From assembly GCA_937892095.1 (NCBI GenBank), contig CALAVC010000249.1, positions 1 to 5,097 of the forward strand: a stretch of 5,097 nucleotides of DNA, written 5' to 3'. The stretch's first letter is position 1. The number at the start of each line of letters is the position of its first letter. This DNA comes from an uncultured Bacteroidales bacterium (GTDB lineage Bacteria > Bacteroidota > Bacteroidia > Bacteroidales > Marinilabiliaceae). Shown here in pieces: positions 1 through 4,331 of the stretch. Made by a program: the position numbers and the translations under genes. Below the pieces are notes generated by a model that worked only from the letters and a program-made list of their open reading frames with translations, did no database searches and was not told the DNA's origin.

Positions 1-27
1 GCTTTCAAGCGTTTCAAACGTTTCAAT
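1..27. repeat. Three tandem 9-bp repeats, consensus CGTTTCAAN
   Basis: Three consecutive nonamers are visible: GCTTTCAAG, CGTTTCAAA and CGTTTCAAT. Because the unit is a multiple of three, the array may be coding. On the + strand it reads AFKRFKRFNAILS and stops at 40-42, which would be the end of an upstream gene. On the - strand an ATG at 32-30, preceded by an A/T-rich stretch, reads MALKRLKRLK, which would be the start of a divergent gene. The window edge hides the rest, so I cannot choose between a coding and a non-coding repeat. Confidence 0.5.
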
Positions 28-75
28 GCCATTTTAAGCTAACAGACACCCTATACACCCAATTTTCTAAAAAAC

Positions 76-83
76 TATCTTTG
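76..83 (+). promoter_or_regulatory. Putative Bacteroidales -7 promoter box TATCTTTG
   Basis: TATCTTTG is a perfect match to the Bacteroidetes primary sigma -7 consensus TAnnTTTG. No clear TTTG -33 element is seen 19-21 bases upstream. It lies 73 bases before the ATG of the secreted-protein gene at 157 and would give a leader of about 65 nucleotides containing the hairpin at 92-117. No second TAnnTTTG box is seen in 610-659, so this promoter may serve both 157-609 and 660-968. Confidence 0.6.
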
Positions 84-91
84 TCTCGGCA

Positions 92-117
92 GAGTGTCCA
101 AGATAGCCAGGACGCTC
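92..117 (+). promoter_or_regulatory. Leader hairpin in the 5' untranslated region of the 157-609 gene
   Basis: GAGTGTCC (92-99) pairs with GGACGCTC (110-117) over eight positions, with one G-U wobble and a 10-base loop. It lies between the promoter box and the start codon. No T-run follows, so it is not a terminator; a role in mRNA stability or translation is inference. Confidence 0.4.
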
Positions 118-156
118 GCCCCAAGATTTTACTAACTAAATTAATCATCTAAAAGA

Positions 157-609
157 ATGAGAAGAACAGCAAGAATTCTCTCCGCGGCAGTGGCTCTCCT
201 GACGCCCCTGCTGTCGAGTGCCGCCGACGTGACGCTCGTCAACATCGACGGCACGGGCGTGGTCAGCGACCTCGCCAACGTGGCTCGCATAGAGCTGACC
301 AACGGCGGCGCATCCTATCGCCTAGTCTCCCTTGTGGACGGCTCGGCAATCGTGAGCGGCAGCCTTTCCGAGCTGCGCCGCCTGAGCTTTGTCGACGAGG
401 AGCTGAAGGGCAGCGAGGTCACCGCCGCCTTCGAGGTGTCGGCTGACGGCATAGCCTCGCGCAGCGGCAGCGGCGACGTCCGCATCTATGGTCTGGGCGG
501 CGCGCTGGTCAAGGTCGGCGCGGACGGCGTTGTCAGCACAGAGGGGCTGCGCCCGGGCGTCTACATCGTGGTCAGTGGTGGCAAGGCTGCCAAGGTCGTC
601 GTCAAGTAA
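157..609 (+). CDS. Small exported protein with putative type IX secretion C-terminal tail
   Basis: This 150-residue protein starts with a clear Sec signal peptide: basic MRRTAR, a hydrophobic core around residues 8-19, and a likely cleavage site at the SSAA/D stretch, residues 20-24. The body (about 24-82) is a beta-rich segment resembling the short N-terminal modules of Bacteroidales surface proteins, which track DNA-encoded strands ending in a '-LSF' or '-ISF' motif. Residues about 106-150 (VRIYGLGG, then LRPGVYIVV and a final KVVVK) match the pattern of type IX secretion type A sorting tails: I/Y-strand, G-x-L-V, L-x-P-G-V-Y-I-V, terminal K-V-V-K. Export and surface attachment follow from that family knowledge; I see no enzymatic domain. 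Codons are strongly G/C-ending, unlike the genes from 1233 onward. The start is the first ATG after an A-rich stretch. The partner gene at 660 begins 50 bases downstream and also encodes an exported protein. The molecular role is unknown. Confidence 0.8.
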   Translation: MRRTARILSAAVALLTPLLSSAADVTLVNIDGTGVVSDLANVARIELTNGGASYRLVSLVDGSAIVSGSLSELRRLSFVDEELKGSEVTAAFEVSADGIASRSGSGDVRIYGLGGALVKVGADGVVSTEGLRPGVYIVVSGGKAAKVVVK

Positions 610-643
610 GCATTCAATTAAAGTATCAACAGAACTAACATTA

Positions 644-655
644 AAAAACGTTTTT
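644..655. promoter_or_regulatory. Perfect palindrome AAAAACGTTTTT just before the 660 start
   Basis: A 12-bp perfect palindrome ends four bases before the ATG at 660, in the 50-bp gap after the first secreted-protein gene. It could be a small operator, or the stem of a weak A/U hairpin over the translation start. No regulator is identified, and an A/T-rich palindrome this short can arise by chance. Confidence 0.25.
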
Positions 656-659
656 AGCA

Positions 660-968
660 ATGAAGACAAGAAGAACATTCTTGGCGGCAGCCGCCACCCT
701 GGCTCTCGCCGCCCTCAGTTCAACCAATTCCTCCGCCCAGACCCTCAAGGTCTGGAAGAACGGCGAGGTGCTTTTCAGCGCCGAGACCTCCGCGGTCGAC
801 AGCATCTCCTTCCACGACTACGGCACTTCCTTCCACGACCTCGGCACTCTTACCGACCTCGGCAAGACCTTCGAGGCAGTCGACCTCGGCCTGCCCTCTG
901 GCACCAAGTGGGCGACCTTCAACCTTGGCGCAACAGCCCCCGAGGAGTACGGAAATTATTTTGAATAG
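660..968 (+). pseudogene. Truncated exported Bacteroidales surface protein with VDLGLPSGTKWA motif
   Basis: The 102-residue reading frame has a signal peptide: basic MKTRR, hydrophobic residues 7-20, and a likely cleavage after the NSSAQ stretch near residue 27. A short beta module follows (LKVWKNGEVLFS...VDSISF, about 29-51), then an FHDYGT-like repeat, and then VDLGLPSGTKWA with NLGATAPEEYGNYF at the end. In Bacteroidales surface and FISUMP-type proteins, this motif opens a longer extracellular domain that usually continues with a YGDYFAWGE-like segment. Here a stop follows immediately, so nearly all of the domain is missing. Codons end almost only in G/C until Tyr97 (948-950); the next five (GGA AAT TAT TTT GAA) all end in A/T and run into AT-rich DNA. 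I infer that the gene was cut by an insertion or recombination at about 951. The stub could still be expressed and exported but probably lacks its function. Confidence 0.7.
807..848 (+). repeat. In-frame 21-bp tandem duplication encoding SFHDYGT/SFHDLGT
   Basis: Two adjacent 21-bp units (807-827 and 828-848) differ at a single base, giving SFHDYGT then SFHDLGT at residues 50-63 of the truncated surface protein. A weaker third unit (LTDLGKT) follows to about 869. The unit is seven codons and starts on a codon boundary, so copy-number change would keep the frame. Confidence 0.7.
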
Positions 969-969
969 T

Positions 970-998
970 AATTATAAATCAATTAATTATAAACAATT
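970..998. repeat. Tandem 15/14-bp A/T-rich repeat at the composition boundary
   Basis: AATTATAAATCAATT (970-984) is followed directly by AATTATAAACAATT (985-998), the same unit with one T missing. It sits two bases after the premature stop of the truncated surface protein, at the edge where GC-rich coding DNA gives way to AT-rich DNA. It may be a duplication left by the recombination event, or local slippage in A/T-rich sequence. Confidence 0.5.
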
Positions 999-1078
999 GT
1001 ATCAAACGAGTATCAGTACTTTTGCTCTGTAACATCTTCCCAACCAACTCACAAAACACATCAAATATAACGCAAACA

Positions 1079-1107
1079 CGCCCCCTTTTCGCAAAGAAAA
1101 GGAGGCG
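1079..1107 (+). terminator. Intrinsic terminator-like hairpin, possibly bidirectional
   Basis: A 12-position stem (1079-1090 with 1096-1107) has one C/A mismatch and a five-base GCAAA loop. It is G/C-rich at the base and followed on the + strand by the T-rich stretch CAATTTATTTT. It lies 110 bases past the stop of the truncated surface gene and 125 bases past the phosphoesterase stop on the other strand. On the - strand the following bases are only moderately T-rich (TGTTTGCG), so + strand termination is the stronger call. It may serve both convergent transcripts. Confidence 0.75.
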
Positions 1108-1147
1108 CAATTTATTTTGAGTCTAAAGAATTTTGACGATCTAATCA

Positions 1148-1237
1148 TCATTTGGATGATAAAGGCTGCTTGATATATTTTGTCCGAAATTCTTGAAGTT
1201 TTTCGGGCAAATCACCGTTGTTGATAGATGCGTTACC
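1148..1237 (-). pseudogene. Possible frameshifted C-terminal tail of the phosphoesterase gene
   Basis: Directly past the phosphoesterase stop, the - strand +1 frame is open for 29 codons before TGA (1150-1148). It reads GNASINNGDLPEKLQEF and ends IKQPLSSK, with protein-like composition: a helix-forming, charged stretch. It has no start codon of its own and begins right after a TAA in its frame, so it could be expressed only if a single base were lost near 1233-1240, which would join it to ...MELYEI of the phosphoesterase. It may instead be the remnant of another gene's end, or chance. The phosphoesterase already contains all its catalytic motifs without it. Confidence 0.25.
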
Positions 1238-2039
1238 TTATTTCATAAAGCTCCATGATGTCGAGCATCTTGAATAGAACTCCATCTATGTTGCTATTCC
1301 AACTCTGGTGAAAATGCCCATAAACCCAATGTGCCATAGGATGATTATGCCGCTTGAGCGCATTGTATATTTCGTCAATGGTTGCTCGCTCTTTTGCTAC
1401 ATCATCAAGCAACGTGACGTCTTGAAGGGCATAAGCACCTAAGCCGCCCTTACTCTGCAGCTCGCAGAAAGATGGCGCAGTATGGGTGATGACGGTATCT
1501 ATAGAATGCTTCGCACTGATGTTTTCAAGAGCTATCGGATTATAAGCGGGAGCTTCGCCTTCCCAATAATAGTTCTTGGCAAACGGACTGTTGTCGATGC
1601 TACCCCTTTGTCTCCGAACGTACTGTTCCCATGCATCACGCCGATAGCTTCTGTCGATAGATATTGCACCGCCAACGCAAAGGATCGTATGATCGCACGC
1701 ATTCAGAACTGCGTAGTCTGACACCGCCAAGAATCGTTTATGCACGAAGGCCTTGCCATCGAAATACGCAGGATTATCATGGTTACCACGTACGAATACA
1801 ATCCAATTGTTGCACTCGTTCATGCGCTTGGCATTCTTGCGCACGATGTTGTCATAATAACCTTTCTGCTCAAAGCCAAAGCCACAGTCGCCAGCCACAA
1901 TCACTACCGCATCCCTTATCTGATACTGCACGCAGACTGTATTCACGAGCAGATTGAAATCGCCGTGAATATCACCCGAGACTATGATACTCTTAGCCTC
2001 AGAAAATGAGTATTCGTGTATAATGGGATTTGTTGCCAT
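1233..2039 (-). CDS. Calcineurin-like metallophosphoesterase, third gene of AbiE-like operon
   Basis: This is a cytoplasmic metallophosphoesterase of about 268 residues with no signal peptide or membrane segment. All five metal-binding blocks of the calcineurin-like superfamily are present (numbered from the GTG at 2057): GDIHGD (Asp29, His31), GDCGFG (Asp57), GNHD (Asn92, His93, Asp94), THT (His192) and GHFH (His248, His250). The family trait GGAISID follows at 129-135. Such enzymes hydrolyse phosphomonoesters or phosphodiesters, including cyclic and nucleic-acid phosphates, using two metal ions; the substrate cannot be told from the sequence. The chosen ATG at 2039 lies one base after the nucleotidyltransferase TAG; an in-frame GTG at 2057 would overlap that gene by 17 bases. 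The spacing implies translational coupling in one operon with the nucleotidyltransferase and winged-helix regulator. I infer that it acts with or against the nucleotidyltransferase, for example by removing its modification or processing its product; this is untested. A possible lost tail follows at 1237-1148. Confidence 0.88.
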   Translation of the reverse strand: MATNPIIHEYSFSEAKSIIVSGDIHGDFNLLVNTVCVQYQIRDAVVIVAGDCGFGFEQKGYYDNIVRKNAKRMNECNNWIVFVRGNHDNPAYFDGKAFVHKRFLAVSDYAVLNACDHTILCVGGAISIDRSYRRDAWEQYVRRQRGSIDNSPFAKNYYWEGEAPAYNPIALENISAKHSIDTVITHTAPSFCELQSKGGLGAYALQDVTLLDDVAKERATIDEIYNALKRHNHPMAHWVYGHFHQSWNSNIDGVLFKMLDIMELYEIR

Positions 2040-2040
2040 T

Positions 2041-2808
2041 CTATTCAATGAACGCACTATACAATAGATCCATTAACTGTTCGGCATTTAGGCCTCGCAA
2101 TCCAGAACTCTTGAAGAAATCTTGATTCGGAAGCTCTCCTACGGTCTCAGAAAACAGTGCAATGTCTTTGCGCAATTTCTCTGGCAGATCGAAATGAGCA
2201 TCCCGCGGCAGCATAGCAATAAGACGGAAGATGTCTTTCTTGTGTTTCTCAATGTCGCGACTGTCAACCTGCTCTCCCGTCTGCCTTCTACTGAGCATAT
2301 CAGTGTACGCCTTTGCTTTCAAGCAGATTAGCGCTTCAGGGGTTGCGATATGTATTTCGTCAATATCTCTACAATGTTTGATGGTAAACGAGTAGTAGTC
2401 ATCATCCATGAGGATTGCCGATAGACTAGACAAGTCCTCGCCAACACTGATAGGTTCTATGCGTGCATCAGGCGGCAAATACAGTATGCCAGTGTTTCGA
2501 GCAAACAGTTCTATCTGCTTAGGAAAGCTCTTGTCTTGAGGATTCATGAAGCGATAATACTCGTGTTTATGCTCGTTTTCGCCTCTGCACCTGCTTTCGT
2601 AGTTGCCATTCTTTATAAACTCCCATAGACGAGCACCAAAGTCTGGCGTCAACGCCTCGACCACAAGAACGAGGTCAAGATCCTTGGTGGCGCGAGGGTT
2701 CATATCCAATTCTTCCTCAAGAAGATTGCAAGCAGCTCCACCTATCAGCACGTATTTATCTTTGTCTTCGCCGAAGTACTCTCTCCAGCGTATAAGTCCG
2801 TTTACCAT
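2041..2808 (-). CDS. AbiEii-like nucleotidyltransferase, putative type IV toxin
   Basis: This 255-residue protein has the layout of the DNA polymerase beta-type nucleotidyltransferases of the AbiEii/AbiGii toxin family. YVLIGGAA (19-26) is the Gly-Gly motif, and RATKDLDLVL (39-48) supplies the catalytic Asp43-x-Asp45 pair. QIELF (98-102) holds a probable third acidic residue, Glu100. TPEALICLKAKAY (156-168) resembles the conserved Lys-containing helix, and RDIEKHKKDIFRL (184-196) the late Lys/Asp motif. Characterised relatives bind GTP or add nucleotides to tRNA 3' ends and stop growth; the target here is inferred. It has no signal peptide, so it should be cytoplasmic. The ATG overlaps the regulator's stop (ATGGTAA), giving a 7-bp overlap and likely translational coupling. 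The phosphoesterase begins one base after its stop. Only the family-level call is firm; an antitoxin-like or housekeeping nucleotidyltransferase role is less likely given the neighbours. Confidence 0.82.
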   Translation of the reverse strand: MVNGLIRWREYFGEDKDKYVLIGGAACNLLEEELDMNPRATKDLDLVLVVEALTPDFGARLWEFIKNGNYESRCRGENEHKHEYYRFMNPQDKSFPKQIELFARNTGILYLPPDARIEPISVGEDLSSLSAILMDDDYYSFTIKHCRDIDEIHIATPEALICLKAKAYTDMLSRRQTGEQVDSRDIEKHKKDIFRLIAMLPRDAHFDLPEKLRKDIALFSETVGELPNQDFFKSSGLRGLNAEQLMDLLYSAFIE

Positions 2809-3764
2809 TTCATTTCATCGATTAAAGTATCACATTCCTTTTGCACTCTCTCGTCATCGCAGTCCTTCATACTTAGGTAAAGAGAGAGTCGATCGACATG
2901 TTCTCCTTTAGACAGAATCGCAGGGTTGTATTTCCATATTTCTATCCTATAGTCACCATGTTGCTTGTTCAGAAGGGCTTCGTTCGTCTTTGCCGTGGCC
3001 TTACTGATGGCAACAACGGGTGTCGTTGGTTCTGCCAGCATGGTGTAATGTCCCATGGCAGTCTCGCCAGCACTCAGTCCGTCGACAATAGCTTCGTCAG
3101 AATAGACTGTTCGCTCAATGGGTGAAGACATCAGAGGCAAAGCCTTTTCCCATAGTTCTTTGCCTTGAAAAATGAACGACACTTGCTTTTCCTTACCACC
3201 TACAAGCGTAACAAATTCATTTTTTACCAGCCACCTCAATGCTACGTTTATGGTCGGATATGCCATCCCCATAACATCGGCAATTCTCGCTGTGTTCATA
3301 CCATCGAGTCTCCCCGCTTGAATATGATATAGCACCAGCAATTGAGCAACGGGAGGCATCTTTTCTGGCATCTCCTTTGTGGTTGATTTGATGTCGCGAA
3401 GGACCATCATCAAGCTTGGAATAAAGATCACCTTGCCTGGTACTACGATGTTCACTCGTGCTCGCGTGAGACGTGTCAAATTGTACGATTCAATTCTATC
3501 CAACACGAACACAACTGGGCGTCCCAGAATATCCATCATCTTTTCTTGGCGCTTAGAAAGTTGCATCGGAGAATTGTCATCCTCCTCTTTGGGTATAGCC
3601 AAGGTTAGCGTTGTATTAGACATGTCTATGTCACAAAAGGAATACCCGCTACTAAGAGCCATGGGCAGTTTATCAACTTCACGCTTAGCCGTGGGAGTTG
3701 TCGTTATCTCACTGCCTGTCAGTTCTGCTAAATAGCTAACCGCATTATCTATATTATATCCCAT
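2802..3764 (-). CDS. Winged-helix regulator, AbiEi/MarR-like putative antitoxin
   Basis: This is a cytoplasmic protein of 320 residues from the ATG at 3764 (341 if read from 3827; positions here use the longer count). An N-terminal domain (about 22-150) carries an IVVPGKVIFIPSL stretch at 127-139. A winged helix-turn-helix spans about 156-230: helix pair RIADVMGMAYPTINVALRWL at 181-200, wing around LVGGKEKQVSFIF. The C-terminal part (about 235-341) ends in VDRLSLYLSM...DDERVQKECDTLI, which resembles the end of antitoxins paired with AbiEii-like nucleotidyltransferases. The likely role is to bind its own promoter and to counter the nucleotidyltransferase; both are inferred from family and position. 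I chose 3764 because the -7 box at 3804-3797 and the operator lie upstream of it, whereas a start at 3827 would lie upstream of its own promoter. The stop overlaps the nucleotidyltransferase start. I do not recognise a named subfamily, so AbiEi-like is a provisional label. Confidence 0.75.
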   Translation of the reverse strand: MGYNIDNAVSYLAELTGSEITTTPTAKREVDKLPMALSSGYSFCDIDMSNTTLTLAIPKEEDDNSPMQLSKRQEKMMDILGRPVVFVLDRIESYNLTRLTRARVNIVVPGKVIFIPSLMMVLRDIKSTTKEMPEKMPPVAQLLVLYHIQAGRLDGMNTARIADVMGMAYPTINVALRWLVKNEFVTLVGGKEKQVSFIFQGKELWEKALPLMSSPIERTVYSDEAIVDGLSAGETAMGHYTMLAEPTTPVVAISKATAKTNEALLNKQHGDYRIEIWKYNPAILSKGEHVDRLSLYLSMKDCDDERVQKECDTLIDEMKW

Positions 3765-3802
3765 TTTGCACATTATATCACACATAATATTATGTGCAAA
3801 AT
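3763..3802. promoter_or_regulatory. Compound palindromic operator of the winged-helix/nucleotidyltransferase operon
   Basis: Two nested elements are visible. The first is a perfect 16-bp palindrome CACATAATATTATGTG at 3781-3796. The second is an 11-bp inverted repeat ATTTTGCACAT (3763-3773) / ATGTGCAAAAT (3792-3802) with an 18-bp spacer. CACATTAT at 3769-3776 adds a third half-site in the same orientation as 3781-3788, twelve bases apart. The block covers the expected transcription start and touches the -7 box, so a bound protein would block the promoter. Cooperative binding of the winged-helix protein to repeated half-sites, as known for AbiEi autoregulation, is the obvious inference. Confidence 0.65.
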
Positions 3803-3804
3803 TA
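3797..3804 (-). promoter_or_regulatory. Putative -7 box TAATTTTG for the three-gene operon
   Basis: On the - strand the bases read TAATTTTG, matching TAnnTTTG. Transcription would begin near 3790, about 26 bases before the ATG at 3764, supporting that start over 3827. The -33 region near 3825 is poor (TGTTAG-like). The box overlaps the outer arm of the operator. Confidence 0.55.
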
Positions 3805-3839
3805 AATATAATATCATTAACTAACACGCTCTGAAGCCT

Positions 3840-4272
3840 TTATTGTTCGGTAAAACTGAGTTCCCCAGTCCAAAGACCAAGGAACTCAATCTTGTATTTC
3901 TTTGAACCCTCCGCAAAATCCTCACGTGCGCATTCTTCTTCTTTTTCTTTTGAAGTAATGTTCTCAATCAACCAATCCGCGTAGAACATGACGCGACCAT
4001 CATTCTCTGTCACTACAGTGAATAACTCGAATTGGTTTATTACTTGCTTGAATAATTCTGTTCGATAGCACACTATGTAGTTTAACTTTTTGTAGTTGAG
4101 TTCTAGTGAGCCACCGTGGGAAAGAAGAAGTTCCAGAACTACGTTGAAATTTCCTTGCCGACAACTCTTCCTTCTCCCACACGAACCAGGCATATAGTGC
4201 CGCACTGCCTTTTGTCGCCTCGAAGTCACCATTCATAGCGTAATTACCTAGATTAATAGCGACTCCGCACAT
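3840..4272 (-). pseudogene. Frameshifted small hypothetical gene of unknown function
   Basis: Two - strand frames combine into one protein-like sequence of about 144 residues. From ATG 4272 (or 4236) one frame reads MNGDFEATKGSAALYAWF...EKEELSARKF, then turns into unlikely Ser/Arg-rich sequence. The +1 frame becomes convincing from there: NVVLELLLSHGG, LNYKKLNYIVCYR, ELFKQVINQFELF, GRVMFYADWLIENI, then a charged stretch and LGLWTGELSFTEQ before the TAA at 3842-3840. The switch lies near the AAATTT run at 4147-4152: one surplus base there would explain it. The C-terminal part, with a strand/helix pattern like 'ELFKQVI..FELF', vaguely recalls phage-replication N-terminal domains of the DUF4373 type, but I do not recognise it with confidence. 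The direction of shift needed (+1) does not fit the usual -1 slippery signal. It sits between two AbiE-like modules, in the same direction as the left one and divergent from the right one, with 60 bases to the antitoxin start. Confidence 0.5.
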
Positions 4273-4278
4273 ACAAAA

Positions 4279-4308
4279 TGTTCGGTTTTGTGTGAATTAT
4301 ACCGAACA
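4279..4308. promoter_or_regulatory. Inverted-repeat operator upstream of AbiEi antitoxin
   Basis: TGTTCGGT (4279-4286) and ACCGAACA (4301-4308) are perfect 8-bp inverted arms separated by 14 bases; their centres are 22 bp apart, about two helical turns, so both would face the same side of DNA. The repeat lies over the -33 region and just before the -7 box at 4314, within the 60-bp gap between the divergent genes at 4272 and 4332. AbiEi antitoxins are known to bind paired inverted repeats in their own promoters, which makes the 4332-5069 product the likely ligand. Confidence 0.65.
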
Positions 4309-4313
4309 ATTAT

Positions 4314-4321
4314 TACCTTTG
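4314..4321 (+). promoter_or_regulatory. -7 promoter box TACCTTTG of the abiE module
   Basis: TACCTTTG matches TAnnTTTG perfectly. The -33 element is weak: TTTG at 4287-4290 stands 23 bases upstream, longer than the usual 19-21. Transcription should begin near 4327, leaving only about five bases before the ATG at 4332, or about 17 before the in-frame ATG at 4344. Confidence 0.7.
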
Positions 4322-4331
4322 CAGTGCATAG

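Noticed and set aside
1..27. CRISPR-like or iteron array
   Set aside because: Only three 9-bp units with no spacers, and no replication gene in the window.
1..32. Start of a divergent gene (MALKRLKRLK) or end of an upstream + strand gene
   Set aside because: Both readings are open and only about ten codons are visible, within a 9-bp tandem repeat that produces periodic residues in either strand. I could not support either as a gene.
322..678. 118-codon - strand frame opposite the first secreted gene
   Set aside because: Antisense shadow of a high-GC gene, with no recognisable motif.
488..964. 158-codon + strand frame overlapping both secreted-protein genes
   Set aside because: Arg/Ser/Pro-rich composition typical of a shadow frame in GC-rich DNA; the overlapped frames have signal peptides and family motifs.
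1001..1020. Small hairpin GAGTA/TACTT followed by TTTT
   Set aside because: Stem is only about five pairs and A/T-rich; the hairpin at 1079-1107 is a far better terminator.
2079..2085. TGTTCGG as another AbiEi half-site
   Set aside because: A single seven-base match inside the nucleotidyltransferase gene, without an inverted partner or nearby promoter.
4147..4153. AAATTTC as a programmed -1 frameshift signal on the - strand
   Set aside because: The shift needed to join the two frames is +1; a -1 slip at this heptamer would go from the downstream frame to the upstream one.
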